Origin: JBMNOI01 sp050942995
GTDB taxonomy: Bacteria > Chloroflexota > Anaerolineae > UBA1429
DNA length: 12,238 nucleotides
Direction: 5' to 3'
Assembly (NCBI GenBank): GCA_050942995.1
Contig: JBMNOI010000114.1
Location: forward strand, 1 to 12,238
Shown here: piece after piece, positions 1-7,506 of the stretch
Layout of the letters: every line of letters begins with the position of its first letter
Position numbering within the stretch: position 1 is the stretch's first letter
Position numbers and translations under genes: made by a program
The notes under the pieces: generated by a model
Seen by the model: only the letters and a program-made list of their open reading frames with translations
The model's database searches: none
What the model was told of the DNA's origin: nothing

Positions 1-113
1 GCGGTGGAGACCGCGGCGAGACCCAGAGCAAGCGCCGCCCAGTGTGAGGGCCGATGGGTTCCGACGGGCGATACGGTCTGTGGAGCGTCATGGTGCGCGG
101 TAGATCGTGTCAT
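1..113 (-). CDS. Partial N-terminus of an unidentified, probably membrane or exported protein
   Basis: Reading the minus strand from the ATG at 113-111 to the window edge gives 37 codons without a stop. The first 24 or so residues are polar (start MTRSTAHHD), followed by a hydrophobic stretch HWAALALGLAAVST that looks like the beginning of a signal anchor or first membrane helix. A second in-frame ATG lies six bases further upstream (119-117). A promoter-like pair (TTGACC, 16 bases, TAGAAT) ends eight bases before the ATG at 113, so the transcript would start at or very near the start codon. The family cannot be told from so short a piece. The call rests on the open frame, the promoter and the hydrophobic segment, and could be wrong. 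Confidence 0.4.
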   Translation of the reverse strand, partial: MTRSTAHHDAPQTVSPVGTHRPSHWAALALGLAAVST

Positions 114-120
114 GCCCCTC

Positions 121-148
121 ATTCTAGGCCGCTATCCCGTCAGGTCAA
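121..148 (-). promoter_or_regulatory. Sigma70-type promoter for the left-edge minus-strand gene
   Basis: On the minus strand a -35 box TTGACC (148-143) and a -10 box TAGAAT (126-121) are separated by 16 bases. The expected start of transcription falls around 113-114, exactly where the ATG of the partial gene begins, which suggests a leaderless or nearly leaderless mRNA. The match is by eye only. Confidence 0.45.
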
Positions 149-444
149 AGTAGCGGCTTGCAGCACAAGAAAAAAACACCGCCGGCCTCATCCATTACAA
201 CCCGATAGGACCGTCGGTGTCCATGGGCGGTGCGGCCGGGATTCACCCGCACCGGTGTTTGGTTGCCCGCTATAGTAGCGACAAGATCGCCTTTCGTCAA
301 GTGGTCCTCCCCACAGATCGGCGCGCCGTACAAGCTACAAAACGACCGCCTTTCAAAGAAAACGATTGCCAACCGTGTGTTTTCCTCGTCATCCGTTCGT
401 TCCGGGCAGGGGCCCGCGGGTGCAGGTGCCATGACTCGCCCCAC
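145..444 (-). CDS. Doubtful small cysteine-containing ORF
   Basis: A 99-codon minus-strand frame starts at GTG 444 (an alternative ATG is at 433) and stops with TGA at 147-145. It would encode a soluble protein with scattered cysteines: PCPE near the N-terminus, a CSLYGAPIC segment in the middle and FLCC near the C-terminus. The segments GDLVATI and VRVNPG read like a folded domain, but I recognise no family. It uses more TTG, ATA, AGG and TTT codons than the neighbouring genes. The RBS is not convincing for the GTG; the ATG at 433 has a purine-rich run upstream. Its stop overlaps the -35 box of the promoter at 121-148. It may be chance in an otherwise empty intergenic region. Confidence 0.25.
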   Translation of the reverse strand: MGRVMAPAPAGPCPERTDDEENTRLAIVFFERRSFCSLYGAPICGEDHLTKGDLVATIAGNQTPVRVNPGRTAHGHRRSYRVVMDEAGGVFFLCCKPLL

Positions 445-453
445 CCTCGCCGG

Positions 454-481
454 TTGCCATCATCGAGCCCTATGGTACAAT
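454..481 (+). promoter_or_regulatory. mutL promoter with extended -10
   Basis: TTGCCA (454-459) and TACAAT (476-481) are 16 bases apart, and TG at 473-474 gives an extended -10 motif (TGnTACAAT). Each hexamer matches the sigma70 consensus at five of six positions. Transcription would begin near 488, leaving a leader of about 37 bases that contains GGAAGGA (507-513), 11 bases before the mutL ATG. Confidence 0.5.
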
Positions 482-524
482 AAGAGTCAGAGTTTGCGCG
501 TACTGTGGAAGGATCGCCCTGCCT

Positions 525-2309
<1,785 letters not shown>

Positions 2310-2418
2310 TCCTGTTCGTGCTCCGTCACACCGCACGCGGTGCCCGTGCGCCCCTCTGAACAACTCGAGAACGACATAACCTGCTGCAACCCATGCTTTC
2401 CGTCTGCGTATAGGGGAT

Positions 2419-2438
2419 AGGGCGGGCGAGACCGCCCT
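2419..2438. terminator. Hairpin after mutL without U-tract
   Basis: AGGGCGG (2419-2425) and CCGCCCT (2432-2438) form a perfect 7-base-pair stem with a six-base loop between mutL and the PspC gene. No T-run follows on either strand, so it is either a weak or Rho-assisted terminator, or a structure in the leader of the next gene. Confidence 0.3.
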
Positions 2439-2483
2439 CAACCAACAATCAATCTCTCCCTGGGGGAGCGTGGAGGTGTTACG

Positions 2484-2894
2484 ATGAACCGCCTGTATCG
2501 CAGCAAAACAGATAGCTATCTGGGTGGAGTGTGTGGCGGCTTGGGCGCCTATTTCCATATCGACCCGCTGCTAGTGCGCATTGCCTTTGTCGCGTTGGCC
2601 ATGACGAACGGCCTCGGCATCACCCTGTACATCCTGCTCTGGCTGCTGTTGCCATCCGCCCATGTCGCCTATGACAGGCAAAGCGCCCCCGGCAACCGCT
2701 CGGGCGGTCCCTGGAACGATACGCCGGCGGGCAACCGTTGGCTCCTGGCCGGTGTGGCTCTCGTGGGTCTGGGGCTTGTACTGTTGCTGGACAACCTGGG
2801 TCTGTTGTGGTGGCTCAGCTTTAGCCACCTGCTGCCGCTGCTGCTCATCGCCATGGGTGTCGTCATCCTGATGAGCAACCTGAGGGACGCGTAA
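2484..2894 (+). CDS. PspC-domain membrane protein
   Basis: The first 60 residues are a clear PspC domain: YRSKTDSYLGGVCGGLGAYF followed by DPLLVRIAF and a membrane helix of about residues 31-57 ending LLWLLLP. PspC proteins sit in the inner membrane and take part in envelope-stress signalling. After a polar linker (60-85) come two further hydrophobic helices (about 86-103 and 107-131) of the kind found at the N-terminus of LiaF/DUF5668 proteins, so the protein joins a PspC domain to a LiaF-like membrane hairpin in 136 residues. The start follows a strong GGAGGT (2472-2477) six bases upstream. The stop is two bases before the ATG of the next gene, so the two are almost certainly co-transcribed and translationally coupled. 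Partner and signal are unknown. Confidence 0.85.
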   Translation: MNRLYRSKTDSYLGGVCGGLGAYFHIDPLLVRIAFVALAMTNGLGITLYILLWLLLPSAHVAYDRQSAPGNRSGGPWNDTPAGNRWLLAGVALVGLGLVLLLDNLGLLWWLSFSHLLPLLLIAMGVVILMSNLRDA

Positions 2895-2896
2895 CC

Positions 2897-3796
2897 ATGC
2901 CTGAACGCGAGCGACGCCACCTGCTGGGACCGATCCTGCTGATCTTTGCCGGAGCCCTCCTGCTTCTGCATCAGACGGGCATCTGGCCTATCTCCTGGGC
3001 CCATCTGCTGCGGGCCTGGCCGCTGTTACTGGTCCTGCTGGGATTGGATATCGTACTGGGGCACACACGCACGGGGCGCGCAGTGTTTGCCGTCTTGGCC
3101 GTCGGCCTTTTGCTGGCTATCCTCCTGTATACACCGGCCGCCCACGCGACCCCCGCCCTGGAGGCCGATAGCCTCACCTACCCATCGCGGGGCATCGAAA
3201 CCGCCGAAATTCACCTGGAGTTGGGGGTCGGACGGGTGAGGGTCTCGACACCGGCGGACGATGACGAGCTGTATCACGCTCGAATCAGCTATGATCCGGG
3301 GCGCGCACAGATGACGGCCGATGTAGCGCACGAGAGGCAACGGGCCGTCGCGCAGCTCAAGGCCACCCAATCGGCATGGGCGCCCTTCTGGTCGCCCTGG
3401 ATAGGCCCCGGCGCCGACGAGTGGAACGTGCGCCTGAACCCGGATATCCCCACTCACCTGGTAGTCACCGGCGGGGTGAACGACACGATGCTGGATCTGT
3501 CTCAACTGACCCTCACACGGCTGGACCTTTCGGTCGGCATCGGTCAGACGCAGGTGATCCTGCCCGAAGAGGGGCCCTATCATGTCAATATCAACGGTGG
3601 CATCGGCTCGCTCATCGTCGAGCTTCCGCAGGGCGTCGAGGCACGCATCCGCGCCGATAACAGCCTGGGATCGATGGATATCGCCGGGCGATTCCGACAG
3701 GACGGCCGCTACTACTACACTCCCGGTTACGAGTCGGGAGATCGCGTAGTCGATATCGACATCGACGGTGGCATCGGCAATATCACTCTGCGCTAG
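2897..3796 (+). CDS. LiaF-like membrane protein with C-terminal toastrack (DUF4097-like) domain
   Basis: The N-terminal 80 residues hold three hydrophobic segments (about 9-25, 38-55, 62-79), typical of the LiaF/DUF5668 membrane region. From about residue 100 to the end the sequence is rich in short beta strands with repeated GxG turns: LELGVGRVRVSTP (108-120), LDLSVGIGQTQVILP (209-223), VNINGGIGSLIVELP (230-244) and IDIDGGIGNITLR (287-299). This is the pattern of toastrack domains in LiaF and DUF2154/DUF4097 proteins, which are thought to modulate envelope-stress sensors. In Firmicutes LiaF represses the LiaRS two-component pair; no such kinase or regulator lies next to this gene. A GAGGG (2882-2886) inside the end of the upstream gene is the likely ribosome site. 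Which side of the membrane the beta domain faces is not established here. Confidence 0.8.
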   Translation: MPERERRHLLGPILLIFAGALLLLHQTGIWPISWAHLLRAWPLLLVLLGLDIVLGHTRTGRAVFAVLAVGLLLAILLYTPAAHATPALEADSLTYPSRGIETAEIHLELGVGRVRVSTPADDDELYHARISYDPGRAQMTADVAHERQRAVAQLKATQSAWAPFWSPWIGPGADEWNVRLNPDIPTHLVVTGGVNDTMLDLSQLTLTRLDLSVGIGQTQVILPEEGPYHVNINGGIGSLIVELPQGVEARIRADNSLGSMDIAGRFRQDGRYYYTPGYESGDRVVDIDIDGGIGNITLR

Positions 3797-3918
3797 CTCT
3801 GCCCCGGTGGGATGTGCCCGGCCCGCCCGTCGCATTCTAGCGCATTCCATACACAACAAACCCCTTTCCGGCTCAAACAAGTGCCAGAATCGAATTATTG
3901 GCTATAGAGAATAAACCA

Positions 3919-3949
3919 CTCCAGCGCTACGCTTGACGTCGCGCTGGAG
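3919..3949. promoter_or_regulatory. Interrupted palindrome over the csoR -35 box, candidate operator
   Basis: CTCCAGCGC (3919-3927) and GCGCTGGAG (3941-3949) are perfect 9-base inverted repeats. After one mismatched position the symmetry continues inward with ACG (3929-3931) and CGT (3937-3939), leaving a five-base centre. The -35 hexamer of the csoR promoter (3933-3938) lies within it. No T-run follows, so a terminator is unlikely. A protein bound here would block the promoter. Autoregulation by the CsoR product is the simplest guess, but the G/C-tract pattern of well-studied CsoR operators is not obvious. Confidence 0.5.
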
Positions 3950-3960
3950 CTGCCTATACT
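3933..3960 (+). promoter_or_regulatory. csoR promoter
   Basis: TTGACG (3933-3938) and TATACT (3955-3960) are spaced 16 bases apart, each matching the sigma70 consensus at five of six positions. The start of transcription would be near 3967, giving a leader of about 100 bases before the TTG start codon of csoR. The promoter follows a relatively AT-rich stretch (3845-3920). Confidence 0.6.
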
Positions 3961-3979
3961 AGAGCTACGAGCATCGACC

Positions 3980-4045
3980 GGGGCCGGCCGTCGTTCTGGC
4001 CGCCCCAATCATCCTGTGCCCGCACCGTGCAGGTGCCCGGCACGG
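3980..4045 (+). other. Two stem-loops in the csoR leader
   Basis: GGGG-C-CGGCC (3980-3989) pairs with GGCCGCCCC (3998-4006) to make a nine-pair stem with one bulged C and an eight-base loop. CCGTGC (4025-4030) pairs with GCACGG (4040-4045) around a nine-base loop, with an alternative smaller hairpin GTGCC-C-GGCAC at 4033-4043. Neither is followed by a T-run. They lie between the predicted transcription start and the ribosome site at 4057-4064, so they could affect translation or mRNA stability. I recognise no known riboswitch. Confidence 0.35.
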
Positions 4046-4069
4046 GTTATTTTCGTAAAGGTGGTACCA

Positions 4070-4396
4070 TTGGAAAGACAGCGCACAAAAGACGAGATCC
4101 TGACCCGACTTCGAAGAGTCGAGGGGCAAATTCGCGGCATCCAGCGCATGATCGAGGAGGAACGCGAGTGCGAGGCAATCGTCACCCAGTTGATGGCCGC
4201 CCGCGCTGCGCTGGACAAGGCCGGCCTTTATATCATGAGCCACCACATCGAAGATTGCTTGCTCAACCCCAGCGATCGTCAAGATCGACGGCAACTGGAG
4301 CGAGTCATTTCGTTCTTTATGAAATTCGCCTCTGTCCCTCCGGAAGGATCATCCGAGTCGACCGGGGAACCGGTGGATGAGCCTGTCCTGGACTGA
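4070..4396 (+). CDS. csoR: CsoR-family metal-sensing transcriptional repressor
   Basis: This is a small all-helical repressor of the CsoR/RcnR/FrmR (DUF156) family, which releases DNA on binding its ligand. The core EILTRLRRVEGQIRGIQRM is at residues 9-27, followed by ECEAIVTQL and a SHHIEDCLL helix. Cys34, His59 and Cys63 have the same spacing as Cys36, His61 and Cys65 of the Mycobacterium copper sensor, so Cu(I) is the likely ligand rather than formaldehyde or persulfide; nickel (InrS type) is not excluded. The acidic tail (91-108) is probably disordered. I place the start at TTG 4070 because AAAGGTGG (4057-4064) is five bases upstream, giving 108 residues; a GTG at 4016 would add 18 uncharacteristic residues. 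No copper ATPase or chaperone lies beside it. Confidence 0.88.
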   Translation: MERQRTKDEILTRLRRVEGQIRGIQRMIEEERECEAIVTQLMAARAALDKAGLYIMSHHIEDCLLNPSDRQDRRQLERVISFFMKFASVPPEGSSESTGEPVDEPVLD

Positions 4397-4530
4397 GAGC
4401 AGATTACATACCCCACCGAGTCTGTCATGCCCTGCATGCGAACGGTCGTGCCTCCTTCTTCCGGGCAACCCGACCATCGTCCTCTGTCGCGACGCCTTTT
4501 TCGAGGGACGGATATCCGCCCGCCGTCGCT

Positions 4531-4559
4531 CTGGCAAAACGGAGCGCTCTGCGTATAAT
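4531..4559 (+). promoter_or_regulatory. trxA promoter
   Basis: A perfect TATAAT (4554-4559) lies 17 bases downstream of CTGGCA (4531-4536, four of six consensus positions). The predicted start is near 4566, at the foot of the stem-loop 4567-4597. A 10-base palindrome CGGATATCCG (4509-4518) lies just upstream and could be a regulatory site. Confidence 0.65.
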
Positions 4560-4566
4560 AACTTCG

Positions 4567-4597
4567 GCCCGGATGGAGCCGCTGCCTCTATCCGGGC
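4567..4597 (+). other. Stem-loop at the 5' end of the trxA mRNA
   Basis: GCCCGGAT (4567-4574) and ATCCGGGC (4590-4597) are perfect inverted repeats. Four more pairs inside (GGAG with CTCT, one of them G-U) extend the stem to 12 pairs with a seven-base loop (4579-4585). It starts within a base or two of the predicted transcription start and ends 20 bases before the ribosome site. No T-run follows, so a terminator is unlikely. 5'-terminal hairpins of this kind are known to protect mRNAs from decay. Confidence 0.45.
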
Positions 4598-4626
4598 ATA
4601 ATCCTAATCTACACTCTGGAGGAATA

Positions 4627-4953
4627 ATGGCGCTTACCGAAGTGACCGATGCCAGCTTTGATCAGGATGTATTACAGGCCAAACTGCCCACCCTGGTAGA
4701 CTTTTGGGCCGAATGGTGCGGCCCCTGCCGCATGATGGCCCCCGCCCTGGAAAAGCTGGCTGAGGAACGGGCAGGCTCGTTGCAGATCGTCAAGATCGAT
4801 GTTCAGACCAATACCGAGACACCGGTGCGCTACGATGTGATGAACCTGCCGACTCTGCTGCTCTTTGTGAACGGTGAACTCAAGGAGCGCATCGCCGGGC
4901 ATGTGCCGGTGCAGCGAATCGTCAACACCATCGCACCATACATCAACAGCTGA
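4627..4953 (+). CDS. trxA: Thioredoxin
   Basis: This is a complete 108-residue cytoplasmic thioredoxin, the usual length, which reduces protein disulfides with electrons from thioredoxin reductase. The active site is WCGPCRM with Cys31 and Cys34, preceded by VDFWAEW containing the buried Asp25. IVKIDV is at 54-59, the cis-proline is in NLPTLLLF (Pro75), and FVNGE and the GHVP segment near 91 complete the fold. The start at 4627 follows GGAGG (4618-4622) by four bases; the in-frame ATG at 4573 lies inside the leader hairpin and would add 18 residues unlike thioredoxin. The gene has its own promoter and is followed after 61 bases by the glycosylase gene, probably in one transcript. No reductase gene is in view. 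Confidence 0.97.
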   Translation: MALTEVTDASFDQDVLQAKLPTLVDFWAEWCGPCRMMAPALEKLAEERAGSLQIVKIDVQTNTETPVRYDVMNLPTLLLFVNGELKERIAGHVPVQRIVNTIAPYINS

Positions 4954-5014
4954 TATCGAAAGCGGCCACACGTCCCTCATCGTCGGGCTCCACCGCGCAA
5001 TCAAGGAGGCCATC

Positions 5015-5830
5015 ATGCCCGAACTACCCGAGATCACCATCCTCTCCGGACAGATGAAGAAAGAGCTGCCGGGTCGCGTATTGACCGCTATCGATGTGCT
5101 TCAGCCCAAATGTCTCAACATGCCCGAGGATGATTTCCGCGCCGCTCTCGTCGACGCCACCATCCAGGATGTCGGCCATCGCGGCAAATGGATCACTACT
5201 CGTACCGATCGGGGCTGGCTGTTGCTCAACCTGGGTATGGGAGGCGAGATCTGGCTGGTGCGTCGCGACGCGCTGCCCGAGAAACACCGGCTGGTGTTCC
5301 ACCTGGACGGAGACGACAGCCTCAGCGTGAACTTTTGGTGGTTCGGCTATGCGCATTACGCGCCGATCGACGGCCTGGACGAGCACGAGATGATCGCCCG
5401 AATCGGCCCCAGTGCACTGGACCTGAGCGCCGATGACCTGCGCGCCATGTTCGCCGGGCGCCGTGGTCGCCTCAAGACCTTTTTACTGGATCAGTCGCGC
5501 ATGGCCGGCATCGGCAACGCCTATGTGCACGATATCCTGTTTCTGGCGCGCCTGCACCCGCTGCGGGCCGTCAATACCCTCACCGATGCCGAGATCGACG
5601 CTCTGGCCCGGGCCATTCGTGACGGGTTGCAAGCCTCTATCGCCAGGGGCGGCGCATCCTACGAGACCGATCTCTACGGCCAGAAAGGGGGCTTTACCCT
5701 GGAGAACGACGTCCTCATCGGCTACAAGGAAGGGCAGCCCTGCCCGAACTGTGGCACGCCCATCGTCAAGATCAAGACGGGCAGTACGTCGAGCTTTATC
5801 TGCCCCACCTGCCAGCCCGAGGCGGGTTGA
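5015..5830 (+). CDS. Fpg/Nei-family DNA glycosylase, divergent
   Basis: This bifunctional glycosylase/AP lyase would act in base excision repair of oxidised bases. The N-terminus MPELPE gives the catalytic proline (after Met removal) and the glutamate. GK at 57-58 is the usual strand-binding lysine. LGMGG (73-77) has the conserved methionine. The helix-two-turn-helix reads MAGIGNAYVHD (163-173) with Asn168, and a zinc finger uses Cys243, Cys246, Cys263 and Cys266. Two features are not typical of Fpg: the loop that normally reads RxFG is WWFG (108-111), and the arginine expected five residues before the third zinc cysteine is Thr258. The substrate may thus differ from 8-oxoguanine. AAGGAGG (5003-5009) five bases upstream fixes the start; the 271-residue length is normal. 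It follows trxA and ends before a strong terminator. Confidence 0.9.
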   Translation: MPELPEITILSGQMKKELPGRVLTAIDVLQPKCLNMPEDDFRAALVDATIQDVGHRGKWITTRTDRGWLLLNLGMGGEIWLVRRDALPEKHRLVFHLDGDDSLSVNFWWFGYAHYAPIDGLDEHEMIARIGPSALDLSADDLRAMFAGRRGRLKTFLLDQSRMAGIGNAYVHDILFLARLHPLRAVNTLTDAEIDALARAIRDGLQASIARGGASYETDLYGQKGGFTLENDVLIGYKEGQPCPNCGTPIVKIKTGSTSSFICPTCQPEAG

Positions 5831-5866
5831 GCCATCCCGACGTCATGATAGAGATGATAAGACAAT

Positions 5867-5900
5867 AAAAGGGGCGGGGCTATACAGCCCCGCCCCTTTT
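5867..5900. terminator. Bidirectional intrinsic terminator
   Basis: AAAAGGGGCGGGGCT (5867-5881) and its perfect complement (5886-5900) form a 15-pair stem with a four-base loop ATAC. The A-run on one side and the T-run on the other make it a terminator in both directions, serving the plus-strand glycosylase gene that ends at 5830 and the minus-strand sulfatase gene that ends at 5918. Confidence 0.93.
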
Positions 5901-5917
5901 GGCTCGATCGTCACGCG

Positions 5918-7387
5918 TCAGCGTTGATCGGGATCGTGCGGCACCACGTCGCACGTCTCCTGATAGTGGGTCAGCAGACGCTCCTTCAGCTCGGCCAGCA
6001 CCCCGGCCAGCGCCGGATCATCGATGCGGTTGTGTTGCTCGCCGGGATCCTCGCGCAGATCATACAGTTCATCCTGCTCGTAGAGCCTGCGCACATATTT
6101 GAAATCTCGGGTGCGACACATAATGGCCCTGGTATGCTCGGGCCCCTCGCGGGTTTGCAGGTTCAACCGCGGCCAGTACAGCCCGGTGGGCGATTGGGAG
6201 TTGCTCTCGAGTTCCATACAATGTGTTTCGCCGTGTAGCCTGCCCCCCTCGCAGAACACCGCATCGCGATGTGTGTCGGTCTCACCGGCCAGCACCGGCA
6301 ACAGCGAGCGCCCAAAGTGGGTGTGCTTCGGCTCGATGCCGGTCATGGCCTCGACGGTGGCGGAAAAGTCCACCAGCTCGACCAGCGCGTCCCTCACCCC
6401 CGGCTGTACAGGCACCTCTTTGGGCGGCTTGATGACGAACGGCACCCGCGACAGGCAATCTTCAAAGGTGTTCTGCGTCTTTTCGACCAAGCCATAGTCG
6501 CCGGTGAAATCGCCATGGTCCGAGAAAAAGAACAGCGCCGTATCGTCATAGATGCCGGCTTCGCGTAACGCCTGTACAAGCAGCCCGAACTGATGATCCA
6601 CTCGGGCACACATGCCGTAATAGACGGCCCGCAGCTCGCTCCAGCGGGCCCCGTCCCACCCCTGCAGCCCCTGGCACCGATGAATTCCGGCCAGAAGGCT
6701 GGGCTTGCCTTCCCATCCCTCGGGCGTCGGCAGGCGGGGTGGCAGCACCTCGCGATCGACGACGCTGTACCAGGGCTCCTCGACGGCATAGGGCGGGTGC
6801 GGATAGGTCAGCGGTAGATAGATACACAGAGGGCGGTCATCCGGACGGTTGCGGATCAGATCGATGGCGCCCATCACATAGGCCCAATCCGAATCATAAT
6901 AGGGCTCGCCGGGCGGCGTATCCAGGCGTCCCACATAGAAAGAGTAGTACCGGTCATCGCCCGGTTGCCCCCGCCATTCGTCGGCCCGATCCATGGCCCA
7001 GAGCGGCCTGATCGGCTCGGTGGGTTGATACTTGACGTCACAATAGGGCTCGAAATCGCCCTGGCCGGGGATCAGGTCGTTCTTGCCGCCCCACCACACA
7101 TAGTACCCGGCCTCTTTCAGGGTGCGCAGCAACACCGGCTCGTCGGGGCGCATCATATGATACATGGTGCGATGCCCGCGCACGTGCGGATACCAGCCGC
7201 TCATGAACGAGCAACGGCTGGGGGTGCAGACGGTGTTCTGGCAAAACGCCTGTCGAAACGAGACGGCGTCGGTCTCGACCAGACGATCCAGGTTGGGCGT
7301 AACCGCCGCCGGATTGCCCAGATGCCCCATGACGTCGCCACGCCATTGATCGGGATTAAAGATGACGATGTGTGGTCGTTTGCTCAC
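5918..7387 (-). CDS. Formylglycine-dependent sulfatase or phosphonate-monoesterase-like hydrolase
   Basis: The protein belongs to the type I sulfatase branch of the alkaline phosphatase superfamily. The signature CTPSRCSFMSG starts at Cys54, which a maturase must turn into formylglycine; Arg58 follows. Other likely active-site residues are Asp13 in NPDQWRGD, Lys102 in GGKND, His197 in YPHPPY, Asp290-His291 in FFFSDHGD and Lys303. The C-terminal YDLREDPGEQHN segment (442-453) is typical. The first metal motif is DQ rather than the DD of most sulfatases, which resembles phosphonate monoester hydrolases, so the natural substrate could be a sulfate ester or a phosphodiester/phosphonate ester. There is no signal peptide, implying a cytoplasmic enzyme. 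The GTG start has AAGGAG (7396-7401) eight bases upstream. The gene follows the dehydrogenase gene on the same strand after about 119 bases. No maturase gene is visible. Confidence 0.88.
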   Translation of the reverse strand: MSKRPHIVIFNPDQWRGDVMGHLGNPAAVTPNLDRLVETDAVSFRQAFCQNTVCTPSRCSFMSGWYPHVRGHRTMYHMMRPDEPVLLRTLKEAGYYVWWGGKNDLIPGQGDFEPYCDVKYQPTEPIRPLWAMDRADEWRGQPGDDRYYSFYVGRLDTPPGEPYYDSDWAYVMGAIDLIRNRPDDRPLCIYLPLTYPHPPYAVEEPWYSVVDREVLPPRLPTPEGWEGKPSLLAGIHRCQGLQGWDGARWSELRAVYYGMCARVDHQFGLLVQALREAGIYDDTALFFFSDHGDFTGDYGLVEKTQNTFEDCLSRVPFVIKPPKEVPVQPGVRDALVELVDFSATVEAMTGIEPKHTHFGRSLLPVLAGETDTHRDAVFCEGGRLHGETHCMELESNSQSPTGLYWPRLNLQTREGPEHTRAIMCRTRDFKYVRRLYEQDELYDLREDPGEQHNRIDDPALAGVLAELKERLLTHYQETCDVVPHDPDQR

Positions 7388-7419
7388 GCCCCAGTCTCCT
7401 TGTTTGTCGGCACTCGAAA

Positions 7420-7447
7420 GCAGGGGCCGCTCACGAGCGACCCCTGC
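7420..7447. terminator. Hairpin between the dehydrogenase and sulfatase genes
   Basis: GCAGGGG (7420-7426) pairs with CCCCTGC (7441-7447). After one C-A mismatch CGCT and AGCG extend the stem around a four-base loop. On the minus strand it is followed by TTTCG only, so it is at best a weak terminator. It may let part of the transcription pass from the dehydrogenase gene into the sulfatase gene, or act as an mRNA processing barrier. Confidence 0.35.
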
Positions 7448-7506
7448 AAGGCGAAACGATCATTTATCTGCGAGGAAAGGGCCGATCCCGTCCATCGGAT
7501 CGCCTT

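Larger units (their letters stand above)
114..524. other. Intergenic region between the left-edge gene and mutL
   Basis: This stretch of about 410 bases separates a minus-strand gene from plus-strand mutL. It holds the two divergent promoters (121-148 minus, 454-481 plus), the doubtful ORF at 145-444, a 10-base palindrome CGGCGCGCCG at 319-328 and a small inverted repeat CGCTA-TAG-TAGCG at 268-280. I see no tRNA, rRNA or clear terminator. The short plus-strand frames here have no good ribosome-binding sites and no recognisable domains. Confidence 0.5.

Noticed and set aside
3026..3880. A 284-codon minus-strand ORF opposite the LiaF-like gene
   Set aside because: Shadow of a well-supported gene; low-complexity translation with no recognisable family.
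4487..4503. GTCGCGAC followed by a short T-run after csoR as a terminator
   Set aside because: The palindrome has no room for a loop, so it would not form a usable hairpin.
4377..4601. A 74-codon plus-strand ORF between csoR and trxA with a CPAC-ERSC segment
   Set aside because: It overlaps the end of csoR, lacks a good ribosome site and runs through the trxA promoter and leader hairpin. The cysteines hint at a zinc ribbon, but that is too little to support a gene.
4573..4626. An upstream in-frame start for trxA
   Set aside because: It lies inside the leader stem-loop just after the predicted transcription start; the start at 4627 has a strong ribosome site and gives the standard 108 residues.
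4874..5014. An upstream in-frame start for the glycosylase
   Set aside because: It would overlap trxA and bury the catalytic N-terminal proline, which must become residue 1 after Met removal at 5015.
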